This document shows positions 44,969 through 57,663 of a stretch of DNA of 64,000 nt, piece after piece; position 1 is the first letter of the stretch, and each line of letters opens with the position of its first letter. The position numbers and the translations under genes were made by a program. The stretch comes from Aspidapion aeneum (lineage: Eukaryota; Arthropoda; Insecta; Coleoptera; Brentidae), in the NCBI GenBank assembly GCA_963576565.1, contig OY755047.1:6604931-6668930 (forward strand), given 5' to 3'. The notes under the pieces were generated by a model. It did not search any database. It saw only the letters and a program-made list of their open reading frames with translations, and was not told where the DNA came from.

Positions 44969-46720
44969 TGATGTATCAAGATACTAACTCTTTACTTTTA
45001 ACAAAGCTTACAGGGTCCTTAGTATCTCAAAAGCCTGCAGTCAATGCTGCTGTTTAACAACAGTAGTGGTACCATGGGTGCAAACTGCATGATTGGTACC
45101 ATTTCGTTTTTGTTCTTTTGTTTTTTTGTTGTCTTTTGTTTGTTTTATGTTGTTCGCACTCTGTCGCGCTTATTGATAGGACAATCGATCAATTTGTTTA
45201 ATATTAAAATAAAATCGATGTATTTAAGTTTATGGTTCGCGGAATTTTATTTAAAAGCACATGATAGGTACCCTAAAAAAATTGGGTAGGTCCCGAAAAA
45301 ATCGTAAATGACGTTTTTTCGAATCTCAAAACACAATGTGCCCTTTTCGCATCTAGATGGCCTGGCAATACCATAACTCGACCCTTTGAACCATCGGGTA
45401 CCAACTTTGGAAATAATGCGATTAAAAATGTAGTTAACACCCTGTATCTCGGAAACCGAGCAATTTTGGAGTTTATATAAATAGTCCAGTCATTATAGAA
45501 TTTTAGCTTGCAAAAGGTGGTGTAGTCGTGATTTTGATATACAGAGTGTTTCAGACCACCCGCACAGGCTGACTATTTTAAAAGGGATAATTATTTTTAA
45601 ACATTTTTAAATCACTATCAAGGTAGTGAAATGGGCTCTTTCTGATGATGTAGGCTTGAAGGGTCCTAGCCTCAAAGTGTAAAAATTCCGCTCGACGTTG
45701 ATTTTTTTAAATGGAACATGCTATTTCTGATTGCGGATTTCAATTCTACGCTGAAAAATTAAAACGTTTTATTCGAAAACTTTTTCCCAAAAATGCTTTT
45801 TTAAACCTAAAAAAAAAGATTGTTTTTCCTGTCTTGTGTCATTTAATTTAGACTTTGGTTACTATCCGTTTTTGTCTTGGTTATAACTGCGAAATAATTT
45901 AATATCAATTTTGAGGTTTAAAAAAGCATTTTTGAGAAAAAGTTTTCGAATAAAACGTTTTAGTTTTACCGCGAAGAATCAACGTTGAGCGGAATTTTGA
46001 CACTTCCTGTAAGGCTAGGAACTTAAAATCTACATCATCAGAAAGAGCACAACTCACTACCTTGATAGTGATTTAAAAATGTTAAAAATAATTATCCCTT
46101 TTAAAATAATCGGCCTTTGCGGGTGGTTTGAAACACCCTGTATGTTGTTAACATTGCAGTCCTAAAAATACATTTTCGATCTTTCGGGTGTACTGCTAAC
46201 ACTTCAGGATTCGTATCTCAGCAAGGGTACTACCCACAGAACTCAGTGATATCTCATTTTATAGGCTATTAGTTGGTCTTTATCTTATCTCATTACAGAT
46301 TTTTCTCAGAAATAAGCAGTTTCGAAGTTAAAGGCCACTAAATAAAAAAATTGGTCAAAATCCAAAATGGCGGCAAAATATTTAGCGTCATAACTCGAAA
46401 ACCACTGGTCTGACAAAAAGACGTAACCTAGCGTTTTTGTAGAAAATTTCGTTATCTTCAACTTTTGTCTAAAACTTTTTTTTCTAAAATGTACAGCGAC
46501 CAAGTAATTAAAAAAAAAACATTTTTGTGCACACGAAATCCAAGATAGCGGGGGAGCCGACCCCCCAAAAGTAAACAACATATGTTAAAATCGCGACTAC
46601 ACCACCTTTTGCAACCTAGAGAGTCTTTTTCGCTTGAATAATTGGCCTAAAACTTTTATATCTATTTTGGGCAGTAGAATATGTGGTTAAAATATTGACG
46701 TCTAACTTTGGAACACCTTG
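44969..46720. mobile_element. Incompletely bounded TIR element ending next to an exon
   Basis: GCAAAAGGTGGTGTAGTCG (45511-45529) and CGACTACACCACCTTTTGC (46588-46606) are inverted around the nested element 45542-46140. The right end CTTTGGAACACCTTG plus TA lies 12 bp from the donor of the exon at 46734-46771. I cannot identify the left end; 44969-45500 is otherwise unassigned. Confidence 0.5.
45542..46140. mobile_element. 599-bp TA-flanked MITE, CAGAGTGTTTCAG ends
   Basis: CAGAGTGTTTCAGACCACCC and GGGTGGTTTGAAACACCCTG, TA on both sides. Arms share AAAAGGGATAATTATTTTTA and AATCACTATCAAGGTAGTGA. Nested in the preceding element. Confidence 0.9.
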
Positions 46721-46733
46721 TATAGTTACTCAC

Positions 46734-46771
46734 CATTCTTTTTCATCCTCAAGATGTCTTGTGCAAAGATC
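46734..46771 (-). CDS. DUSP11: Exon of PIR1/DUSP11-like RNA 5'-phosphatase (38 nt, most upstream exon seen)
   Basis: Minus strand: acceptor TTTAATTTTTTTTGCAG, donor GTGAGTAACTATA. Reads DLCTRHLEDEKEW, with TG of the Trp codon completed by the exon at 38696-38783. It would follow the FKVPL-type segment in this family. A 38-nt exon is short; the frame continuity and strong splice sites are the support. Upstream exons were not located in 46.8-64 kb. Confidence 0.68.
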
Positions 46772-47183
46772 CTGCAAAAAAAATTAAACAAAATTAAAAA
46801 ACAAAAAAAAAATCAAAACAAAAGAAAGTAAGTTACAACCATGTGGTAACACACGCAGTGTTTTGTTTTGCATATAATTGTCTTTTGTTTTCTTACAATC
46901 CTGGTGCGCGTTGCTTTGTTCAATGTTTATTAAAACTGCTTTATATGACTAATTAAAAATTAAAAAAAAAACAAGAAAAATTAGGCGCCTTGTCTGATCT
47001 CAAGGAAGGAGGATGATTCATTTGATAAATTTTAAAGGTTTTTCTTCCATCCACTTTTCCTATCTCTCAAAAATCGATTTTAACATGAGATATACTCAAT
47101 ATTGTTTAAAAAATAAATAAAACATCGAAGTAAAAAATACAAAACATGAAAATCAAACGTGAAATTTAGTAAAAATCAAACAT
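46772..47183. other. Unassigned intron or upstream sequence
   Basis: AT-rich. Nothing recognised. Confidence 0.3.
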
Positions 47184-47395
47184 GTTTCGTGGCTAATCGG
47201 GTAAAAAGAGTTTTTGTTTCTCTCATAATTTTCCGTGGGTAGCTTGAAAGCTTAACCTCACGGGGGTCCAAGATCGAATGGACACCCAATAAGTGTTGAC
47301 AGTTAACTCTTTCGTCCTTATGGGACTCAGAACACTGCTTGGTCAATGTGACACCCTTGCGAAGTAAATTAGACGGTTTTGTCTCTAATTTCTAA
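47184..47395 (+). repeat. Solo arm of the CGTGGCTAATCGGGTAAAAAG element
   Basis: CGTGGCTAATCGGGTAAAAA, GTAGCTTGAAAGCTTAACCT, AATAAGTGTTGACAGTTAAC and TGCTTGGTCAATGTGACACC match both arms of 54675-56592. Confidence 0.85.
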
Positions 47396-47487
47396 TTGCA
47401 GCCTCCCCTCCCAGTGTAGCACCATTGAATAAAACAAACTATAATGTATTTTTTTATTTGGTAAACTTATCACGTCCTTGCAATGCA

Positions 47488-47628
47488 ACTATAGGTAAAT
47501 TTAGTGGGAATAAGGACACTGTTGTTCTGGTAAATATACGTTTTAATCCATCGAAACGTTACCGATGGATTAAAACGTATATTTACCAGAACAACAGTGT
47601 CCTTATTCCCACTAAATTTACCTATAGT
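47488..47628. repeat. Perfect palindrome: 66-bp arms, 9-nt loop
   Basis: Left arm 47488-47553 (ACTATAGGTAAATTTAGTGG to CGTTTTAATCCATCG) is exactly complementary to 47563-47628; loop AAACGTTAC. I find no mismatch. Transcription from either side would give a 66-bp perfect RNA hairpin. No TIR family relation or clear target duplication recognised. Confidence 0.97.
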
Positions 47629-47916
47629 ATTTTTTTATCTTAATGCACTGTTACATTTAATTTGGTACCACACAAGTAAAATTTTACCAGAACTCTAATT
47701 TTTGATAATAATAATTAATAATTTTTTTTTCAATTGTGCTTCTAAGGAAAGTTTTAATTTTATTTGTAGTAGAGAAACAACGTTCTGCTTCTGCAGTTGT
47801 CATAGGCATCGTAACCACTACTTCTAGCACGTTAATGGTATCAGAATTATAGAAACTTCCGCCATTTCCGAAACTACAAAATTATCGAAATCAAAACAAT
47901 ACGCGCGGGGGGTTCG

Positions 47917-50560
47917 TCGAATGGTATGGATGGCTAATAAATGTTCTGCGTCTTTCATTTCTCTTCAAAAATCGTCTGATAGAAAGATTAATTTTTCAAA
48001 CGGTGTAATTTTTTGGTGTCCAGGAAGTGAATTCCGTGTAAAAACTAAAAATAGTTTGACATTTGGGAGGGGAATTACTCCTTTTTCCCCTACAGTAGAT
48101 CCGCGCCTACCATGTCTCTGGTATGGATTGCTAATAAATGTTCTGCGTCATTCATTTCTCTTCAAAAATCGTCTGATAGAAAGATTAATTTTTCAAACGG
48201 TGTAATTTTTTGGTGTCCAGGAAGTGAATTCCGTGTAAAAACTAAAAATAGTTTGACATTTGGGAGGGGAATTACTCCTTTTTCCCCTACAGTAGATCCG
48301 CGCCTACCATGTCTCTGGTATGGATTGCTAATAAATGTTCTGCGTCTTTCATTTCTCTTCAAAAATCGTCTGATAGAAAGATTAATTTTTCAAACGGTGT
48401 AATTTTTTGGTGTCCAGGAAGTGAATTCCGTGTAAAAACTAAAAATAGTTTGACATTTGGGAGGGGAATTACTCCTTTTTCCCCTACAGTAGATCCGCGC
48501 CTACCATGTCTCTGGTATGGATTGCTAATAAATGTTCTGCGTCTTTCATTTCTCTTCAAAAATCGTCTAATAGAACGATTAATTTTTCAAACGGTGTAAT
48601 TTTTTGGTGTTCAGGAAGTGAATTCTGTGTAAAAACTTAAAATAGTTTGATCATTTGGGGGGGGGGAATTTCCCCTTTTCCCCTAGCCTAAATCAGCGCC
48701 TGCCATTTCTCTGGTATGGATGGCTAATAAATGTTCTGCGTCCTTCATTTGTCTTCAAAAATCGTCTGATTAATTTTTCAAACGGTGTAATTTTTTGGTA
48801 TCCAGGAAGTGAATTCTGTGTAAAAACTAAAAACAGTTTGACATTTGGGGGGGGGGAATTCCCCTTTTTCCCCTACTCTAGATCAGCGCCTGCCATGTCT
48901 CTGGTATGGATTCATTTGTCTTCAAAAATCGTCTGAAAGAACGATTAATTTTTCAAACGATGTCATTTTTTGTTATCCAGGAAGTGAATTCTGTGTAAAA
49001 ACTAAAAATAGTTTGACATTTGGGGGGGGGGGAATTTCCCATTTTTCCCCTACCCTAGATCAGCGCCTGCCATGTCTCTGGTATGGATGGCTAATAAATG
49101 TTCTGCGTCCTTCATTTGTCTTCAAAAATCGTCTGAAAGAACGATTAATTTTTCAAACGGTGTAATTTTTTGGTGTCCAGGAAGTGAATTCTGTGTAAAA
49201 ACTAAAAATAGTTTGACATGTGGGGGAAAATTTTTCCTTTTTCCCTACCCTAGATCAGCGCCTACCATATCTCTGGTATGGATGGCTAATAAATGTTCTA
49301 GGCGTCCTTCATTTGTCTTCAAAATTCGTCTGAAAAAACGATTAATTTTTCAAACGATGTAATTTTTTGTGTCCATGAAGTGAATTCTGTGTAAAAACTA
49401 AAAATAGTTTGACATTTGGGGGGGGATTTCCCCTTTTTCCCCTACCCTAGATCAGCGCCTGCCATGTCTGTGGTATGGATGGCTAATAAATGTTCTGCGT
49501 CCTCAATTTGTCTTCAAAAATCGTCTGAAAGAACGATTAATTTTTAAACGGTGTCATTTTTTGGTGTCCAGGAAGTGAATGATGTGTAAAAACTAAAAGT
49601 AGTTTGACATTGGGGGGGGGATTTCCCCTTTTTCCCCTACCCTAGATCAGCGCCTGCCATGTCTGTGGTATAGATGGCTAATAAATGTTCTGCGTCCTCA
49701 ATTTGTCTTCAAAAATCGTCTGAAGGAACGATTAATTTTTCAAACGGTGTAATTTTTTGGTATCCAGGAAGTGAATTCCGTGTAAAAACTAAAAATAGTT
49801 TGACATTTGGGAGGGGGGAATTTCCCCTTTTTCCCCTACCCTAGATCAGCGCCTGCCATGTCTCTGGTATGGATGGCTAATAAATGTTCCGCGTCCTTCA
49901 TTTGTCTTCAAAAATCGTCTGATAGAAAGATTAATTTTTCAAACGGTGTAATTTTTTGGTATCCAGGAAGGGAATTCCGTGTAAAAACTAAAAATAGTTT
50001 GACATTTGGGGGGGGGGGGAATTTCCCCTTTTTCCCCTACCCTAGATCAGCGCCTGCCATGTCTCTGGTATGGATGACTAATAAATGTTCTGCGTCCTTC
50101 ATTTGTCTTCAAAAATCGTCTGATAGAAAGATTAATTTTTCAAACGGTGTAATTTTTTGGTATCCAGGAAGGGAATTCCGTGTAAAAACTAAAAATAGTT
50201 TGACATTTGGGGAGGGAATTACCCCTTTTTCCCCTACAGTAGATCCACGCCTGCCATGTCTCTGGTATGGATGGCTAATAAATGTTCTGCGTCCTTCATT
50301 TGTCTTCAAAAATCGTCTGATAGAACGATTAATTTTTCAAACGGTGTAATTTTTTTGGTATCCAGGAAGTGAATTCTGTGTAAAAACTAAAAATAGTTTG
50401 ACATTTGGGGGGGATTTCCCCTTTTTCCTCTACCGTAGATCCGCGCCTGCCATGTCTTTGGTATGGATGGCTAATAAATGTTCTATGCGTCCTTCATTTG
50501 TCTTCAAAAATCGTCTGAAAGAACGATTAATTTTTCAAACGGTGTCATTTTATGGTGTCA
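47917..50560 (+). repeat. 197-bp satellite, about 14 units
   Basis: The phrase GCTAATAAATGTTC recurs near 47934, 48131, 48328, 48525, 48724, 49091, 49286, 49483, 49678, 49877, 50078, 50275 and 50471; one unit (about 48894-49070) lacks it by deletion. Units two to four differ by about one base in 197; others by several percent and indels in a G run. Open frames of 90-180 codons across it arise from the repeat. Last unit decays after GGTGTCATTTTATGG. Confidence 0.96.
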
Positions 50561-50916
50561 TCCCAATTAGTAAGTCTGTGTTTTTTGTGTTTCTGGGCAC
50601 CAACTGAAACGATTCAACATAATAGTGATTAATATCTTTCAGTAAAAACATATTTTTATCTGATAACAGTCATTTTTTCAAACAAAAAAATAATACGTAT
50701 CTTTTATGAAACCTTGGACGATAACTATTAAAAGACTGAAGAAAGGAAGATGCGTTTCACATAGAGCTGGAGAAGAAAAGCTGGAGAGCTAGTGGAAAGT
50801 AATTTTAATTTACTATTCATATAGTTTTTTCTGGGGGGGGGGGGGTTACCACAATACCCCTCACCACATTTAAACTCAAACAATTCTTATTTCCTGCCCG
50901 ACCTCAACAAGTTATA
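50561..50916. other. Unassigned sequence after the satellite
   Basis: A G run at 50834-50846; nothing else recognised. Confidence 0.3.
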
Positions 50917-51926
50917 CAGTGTGTCCACGTAAGTTGGCGGCATATGGGAAACTTTTTTATTATTAGCTTTACGAAAAAAAGTTATTCTTCATAAAAAGTT
51001 CTGCATGGTCCAAAACCTAAAATGCAACCATCAGATGTTAAATTTTTTCAGTCATATTACGAGGTTTGTCAAAAAATGTGATTTTTGCTCCAGAGTAAAG
51101 TACCTTTCTTTTTGACAATATCGAAAATTGTTATAAAGAAAAGATGTTTAGAATTAAAAATAGCTTTCAAATATTCAACATTGTTTATTTACATTAAAGA
51201 AATATTTTTTTCTTCATTTTCTCTGCGATTAAGTTTGCACATTAATGCATTGCATTTATTAATTATAAATTTGATTAAACAATTATAAATAAACTTTTAA
51301 AAACAATTATCTCTTAATATTTATTGAACACTGATAACCTTTAAGTTGCTTAATCACTAGTTTGTAACAAACAAATACGTCTGTCAAACATAAAACTGTA
51401 CAATACGGATCTCTAAAAATTTTGAAAAACACTGTTAGACTGCCTAAAAAAGTGTTTATACTGTGGCACTTTTTGAAATACGATTGTTGACGTTTCTTCG
51501 AATTTTCGATATTTAGACAGTTCGCTAAGCCTACTTTAATTATCAGTTTTAAAAAATGCCAGTGCATCCTAGATTAATTATGCATTAATGTGCAAACTTA
51601 AATTTCCAACGTAATCGCAGAGAAAATGTAGAAAAAAATATTTTTTTAATGTAAATAAACAATGTTGAATATTTGAAAGCTATTTTTAATTCTAAACATC
51701 TTTTCTTTATAACAATTTTCGATATTGTCAAAAAGAAAGGTACTTTACTATGGAGCAAAAATCACATTTTTTGACAAACCTCGTAATATGACAGAAAAAA
51801 TTTAACATCTGATGGTTGCATTTTAGGTTTTGGACCATGCAGAACTTTTTATGAAGAATAACTTTTTTTCGTAAAACTAATAATAAAAAAGTTTCCCATA
51901 TGCCGCCAACTTACGTGGACACACTG
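50917..51926. mobile_element. 1,010-bp long-TIR MITE, well preserved
   Basis: CAGTGTGTCCACGTAAGTTG and its complement; TA at both sides. Arms of about 335 bp (to 51250; from 51580) show only a few mismatches, including an inserted TTTCCAACG in the right arm, so it is probably young. The centre (about 330 bp) has no coding features. Confidence 0.94.
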
Positions 51927-53204
51927 TATATTAGTAAGTTATATGTACTCTAGTAAGATGAGGCTTTAATTGCAGTAGCGAACAAAGATAATTTGCAAGA
52001 TGGGCCAAAAATACCAATTAAAAATCTTGGATTTTAAATTCGTAGATTCTTGGTTATTTAAAAATAGTAAAAGTCATTAACATCGGACAAAAACTTTGAG
52101 TAATGGGGCTTCAAGAAAACTCCTTTTTTTTTATTTAAGCTTACTTATACAGAGTGTCCCATAACTTAGGGCCAATGGCCAATAGGTGATAGAGGAGGTC
52201 ATGTTTGATAAAAAGTTCCCATAATGCATGGGTCAAAACTCTTCCTCTGTCGGGATACAGAGCATCAAAGTTGGCGATTTTTTTAACTTTTTAGAGAAAC
52301 GCAGTAAAAATATGAAATTGGGTAAAGTCGTCTATTAGAATAACAGCAATAAATTGAAGTAAAAATAATTTTAAAAAAATTTATCGGTAATTTTTTTTTT
52401 TTTTAACTATTTTTTTGGTATTAATTTTTATGAATTCCATATTAAATGCAATGTTTTTTTTTAATATTTTTTGTTAATAAAAACAAGTCTCTAGCGAGAC
52501 ATAATAATAAAATATAATTGATATTTAAAAAGAAATAAGTAACCAAAATAATTTTTTTTTAAATTATTATTTTTTATACATTTTTGGAGGTTTCTTTAAC
52601 AGCCTGTATCTCCTAAACTTGTAATTTTACCAAAATAAGGAATACTACATTTTTGAGTAGTTAGCTGGCGTGACGGTTTTTTTTGTTGTAAAACCCTTTT
52701 TCCCCCACTGCTCTGACTTTAAAAATCCTATATCTTAAAAACAGATATGTGTGTTGACCCCCATGTTACATAAACATTTTTCTCGGAAATAACCTCCACT
52801 TTCATCTGCTGCACTATGGCCCCTAAGTAATGTGAAATTATAGCCTCATTAATCAACGAAAAAAAATTGTTGGCAATACCATAACAGAGGTAATAAACAA
52901 CCTTTAACACATGTAATGTTTGTTCGAAAGAAATTTGAAACCACCAAGTATCTTATATTATATATGATACTTGTGAAAAAAAAGTACGCACCTTATTTTT
53001 TTGGTTCCTTTAATTCGGGACTATAGCCTACGCATTTCTTCCACCAATTTTGTAGCCAAAAAAACCACAAAAAAAACACGTTTTTCATGTAAACAGCCCC
53101 AATCTAAGTTGTGAGGATTTTCAAGCTAAAAGATAGGCACAGAAACCTAAAGTCTAAGAATTTTTTACATATTATCTTTTCTTTTCATTTCATAAATAAA
53201 AAAG
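51927..53204. other. Unassigned AT-rich sequence with one solo MITE end
   Basis: CAGAGTGTCCCATAACTTAG at 52148 with preceding TA is a lone end of the GTGTCCC superfamily; I found no partner. AT-only stretches at 52380-52580. Confidence 0.4.
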
Positions 53205-54165
53205 TAAAATCAATCATATATACATAAACGCGATAAAAGAACTATACAAAGGGTCAAAATGTAAAACTAAAATTAGAAATCGACTTTCAAAAGAATTTCT
53301 GGTAACGAAAGGCTTAAGACAGGGATGTTGTATCTCTCTTTTGGAACTGTAAATTACACGGTATGGGAATACAACTAAGCGACCGATTTACCATATACAC
53401 ACTACAGTTTGCTGACGACCAAGTCATTGTAGCTAATGATAAAGAAGACATGGAGTATAGGATGAGAAAATTAACGGAAGAATACAAAAAGTGGGGGTTA
53501 ACAGTTTTACGTGGACAAGACACAGTAGTTATGTGTTGGAAAGGAATTAAGTGAGTTAGAACTAGATAATGGACAAATAATATCTCCATGCAATGAGTAT
53601 GTATACTTGGGTGTCACATTTGATAAGACAGGAACACACTGTAAAGAACTGGAAAAGATAATAGTAAAAGGAAGGTTATTAGATGTCTTAACAGTATTTT
53701 ATTGAGCAGAGATATAAAAAAGAATGAAACAATGGTGAAAGGCACTCTGTTGTATGGTATAGACTTGTCGCGTCACAGAAAAATACAAAACGAAAATAGA
53801 AAGTATCTAAATGGATGCAATAAGAAGATCAATGATAATATCTAAAACAGATCATATAAGAAATGAGACCATAAAAGAAAAAATAAATCGAGGCAAGCGT
53901 AACAGATGGCATCATTAAATGGCAACTGATATGGTACGGCCATTTACAACGGATGAACGACGAGAGATTACCAAAGCAGATCCTAGAATGGCAACCAATA
54001 GGACGCAGAAAAAAAATGCGTCCTAAACCGGAATGGCAAGAGTCAATCTAAAGATTAATGAGTCAAAAAAACCTGACAGAAGATGATGATCAGGATCGAA
54101 GGACGTGGAGAATAGGCGTTGGACAACGTAGAAAAATATTTTAAACCGACATAGTAGTAGTAGTA
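53205..54165 (+). pseudogene. LINE family 2, copy with RT motifs
   Basis: INAIKELYKGSKCKTKIRN, KGLRQGCCIS (RT motif), a ~30-base deletion relative to 60240-61075, then MGIQLSDRFTIYTLQFADDQ (active site FADD), DKEDMEYRMRKLTEEYKKW and, after frameshifts, ELDNGQIISPCNEYVYLGV, FDKTGTHCKELEK, ending RRKKMRPKPEWQESI and a GTAGTAGTAG tail. Confidence 0.88.
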
Positions 54166-54674
54166 AAAATAAAATCTGCAACTGAAACTATGTTTTGGCC
54201 CAAATATTTATTTGCTAAGAACCACAAAAAATAATAACTTTGTGCTAAGAACATTTAAGAACTCTTAGGAGTCTTAGGGCTGTCTAAGAATGTTTTTAAA
54301 CAAAAACAGAATATTTTTAAGATGTCACCAAGTTGCAAACAGTGTATAACAAACTAGAAAAACAAAAGAAACAATGGTAAATATTCATTTGGTGTCGGAC
54401 TGAACAATGGTGATTAGTACCCCCCTCGGGGTACTGTTAAATGAGGAACCGAAAAAGGGTGGTACCCGCTAACTAGTGGAATGATAATGTGTTTAAAATA
54501 AATAATGTGCGGTTGTGTGTTGCGCGAACACCTAGGGCGCTGAATAAATGTTTTTATAAGTACTTTATGGTTTTAAGGTTTTTTTTAAGGCGCCATGCAT
54601 TGCCATTCTAGATACTAATGGTATTTTGATTCTATTTGGTTTATCTGACACATTTTTCCTTTTAAAGAAGTTTT
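54166..54674. other. Unassigned sequence
   Basis: CCCCCTCGGGG palindromic string at 54421. No gene. Confidence 0.35.
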
Positions 54675-56592
54675 CGTGGCTAATCGGGTAAAAAGAAGAT
54701 TTTGTTTCTCTCATATTTTTCCGTGAGTAGCTTGAAAGCTTAACCGACACCTAATAAGATTTAATCGACACCTAATAAGTGTTGACAGTTAACTGTTTCG
54801 TCCTTATGGGAATCCTCAGAACAGTGCTTGGTCAATGTGACACCCTTACGAAGTTAATTAGACGCTTTTGTCTCTAATTCTATGTCTATAGTGAAAAAAG
54901 CCTCGCATCTACCGAGTGAGGAGTCTCATAGGGTCCCTATTATAGATGGAAAAGTCTCAGTATAAAAAAATGGCTAATAAGCGCTTAATTTTTGAGGTGT
55001 TTAAAGTAAAAATAATAATAATAAAAAAATTTTGTATTGTCCAATTTTTTTATTTATTTTTCTTGCTAAGGAATCCCTTTGAAAATACTTTATCGATCAT
55101 TTTAGGAGGAGTTAATCCCCGTTGATTCCCGCTCTAGGTATTTCCTTGATTATAAGCAATCAATATAGAAAGAAAAAATATTGAGACTTAAAAGTGTTAT
55201 TAATTTATATTGAAAATTATTATTAATCGTAATGTAAAATTGTTAAGTATCAAAGTGGCAATATCGTGTTACAAATAGAAACCTAGAACCGTGAGATTCC
55301 CAACCTCTGTGTTCCGTGATTCTAGGTACCTACAGTAGGTTCTTATTAATTTTTATATGACACAAGTCTTTTTTTCAACCCTAGAAAAATGAGTTTTTAT
55401 TGAAGGGTCATTAGCTTACAAAACAGGACACGGCACTACCCAACAGGTCACCACAGGACCCAAGTTTTTTTAAGGGGAGTTTTTTTAACGGAATTTTTTT
55501 AAACTGATTTTTTTTTAAGGATAGTTTAACAGTTTTAGGGTGATGACTTTTTTCATTTTTTGTTCGGTTAGAAATGTTTTTCTAAACTTGGCTATTACGG
55601 CTGCAAATGACTCTTAGGCACAGTGCTAAATTGAACATAAAGATGTTTGGCTGGAATATAAAAGTTTAGAAAAACATTTCCAAACTAGTAAGAACCTTTC
55701 ATTTTGAAATTTATATTGGAGAACTTGGCTTTACTTTTATCTCAATCCTTTTTACGGAATACCACTTTCGCGTACTTGGCTTCTTTTTACTTGAAATGTT
55801 TTTATTATGATATGTATATCTACATGTGTAGCGGAGACAAAAGATATTAAAAATATAAATAATAATTTTATAAAGAGCGTTTGCTTTCATAAAGTAGCTC
55901 CTGATTTCTATAGAGGCTCAGAACAAAATTTATTTTTATGTCATGTCATAGAGCACATAAAATAAGCGGACATCTTAATAATTTTGAGACAGAGACTTTC
56001 TACCGGGTGGTCAAGAAATTTATTAAAATATAGGGTGAATAAAAATAACAAACGTGAAAATAAGCCACGAAACTTGTTTGATTTTTAAATTCACAAGTAC
56101 TAAATTTCACATTTGTTAGTATTATTTATTTGGCGTAAAAATTCCGCTGACTGACACTCACGTGTTTGATGGCGGGTAAAAACGCAATCAGTGTTGATCT
56201 GGCCAAAAAGGCAGAAGAGCTGTCGTAGGTCACGGATTAGTTTGTTTCTTTTTATTTGTAATTGATCTTTTCATTGATCGATATATATAGCAGTTTATTT
56301 TCGCCTGCTCTTGTTCTGGTTTCTCTCGTATCTCAGCAGATGGCGCTTCTTGCGAGAGTTTTCTCACTATTTACATAGGATTATAGACAAAACCGTCTAA
56401 TTAACTTCGCAAGAGTGTCACATTGACCAAGCAGTGTTCTGAAGAGTCCCATAAGGACGAAACAGTCTGTCAACACTTATTAGGTGTCCATTAGATCTTG
56501 GACCCCCGTCAGGTTAAGATTTCAAGCTACCCACGGAAAAATATGAGAGAAACAAAAACTCCTTTTTACCCGATTAGCCACGAAATTTGTTT
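54675..56592. mobile_element. 1.9-kb element with ~220-bp TIRs
   Basis: CGTGGCTAATCGGGTAAAAA at 54675 and the complement ending at 56582; arms include AATAAGTGTTGACAG and GCTTGGTCAATGTGACAC. Inside are a foldback fragment (55570-55795) and another GCCACGAAACTTGTTTGAT string at 56068. No transposase. Superfamily unassigned; long TIRs would suit Mutator-like elements, but no duplication is evident. Confidence 0.6.
55570..55795. repeat. Foldback element, GTGGTATTCCGTAAAAAG arms, copy 2 (partial)
   Basis: GAAATGTTTTTCTAAACTTG, CAAACTAGTAAGAACCTTTC and CCTTTTTACGGAATACCACT match 7636-7935. Left end lost. Confidence 0.8.
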
Positions 56593-56667
56593 GATTAATA
56601 AAAATAGCCTAAATAACTAGCCATCCAGTTGAAAGAAATTGGAATTTAATACGATTTTTCTATTGTA

Positions 56668-57620
56668 CAGGGTGTCTCATTATATTTTTTCCCACCCTTT
56701 TAGACCATTAATAATTGATATAGGAATATACAAGAAATTGTGTTCGAATTCGCGAAATTTTTACTATTAAATTGCATCTTGACTTTATTTCGGATGCTTA
56801 CCGTCTTTGACAGGCGCTCAAATTTATAGATTTTGTAAATTGGATGCTCCTTATATTATTTAATTAATAGATTAGGCTTGGAACATATTTTCTAAAAATA
56901 CCCGATATGCAGTAGTTTAGAGCCATAGTTTCTGAGATATTAGCCATTATAACAGTACCGCTCTTGTGTTAATTTTAGTATCCTTATTACACCCATGTAT
57001 CAACAGTGACTTTGTTGTCGTTACCGGTTGTCATTTTGAGCGTCATTGAAAAAAATACTCTGCCAATCTATGGGCACCTAAGCTCACACTAGGTACTATA
57101 GTTATAGTGTGAGCTAATATAATCAAAAACTGAAATATCTTTTATTCAACTCAAGACTCAATTACCTTTCGTTTGATACCACACAAGCCATGTTTTGACT
57201 TAAACTCAATTTTTTTTAATCTACCCCCCACCCTTTTGAAAAAAAAAACTAAAATGTATTTTGTTTAACTCCAGACTCAATTACCTTTCGTTTGATATCA
57301 CACACGCCATATTTTCACTTAAACTCTAATTTTTGACATCTACCCCCACCCTTTTTTTAAAAATAAACTAAAATTCATTATTTTTTAACTCCAGACTTAA
57401 TTACCTTTCGTTTGATATCACACACGCCATATTTTCACATAAACTCTAATTTTTGGAATCTACCCCCACCCTTTTATTTGGCTTGCGTTCGGTGGATTTT
57501 GTTCATTTTTAAATGGGACCGGCCTAAGATCCAACTTAGGTACCAAATTTCATTAAAATCGGACAAGCGGTTTTTCAGTTATGCGGGTTGGTCGTTACAG
57601 ACAGACATACAGACAGACAT

Positions 57621-57663
<43 letters not shown>

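Noticed and set aside
47921..50607. Serial 66-180 codon frames on both strands
   Set aside because: They arise from the 197-bp satellite; frame changes at every unit because 197 is not a multiple of 3.
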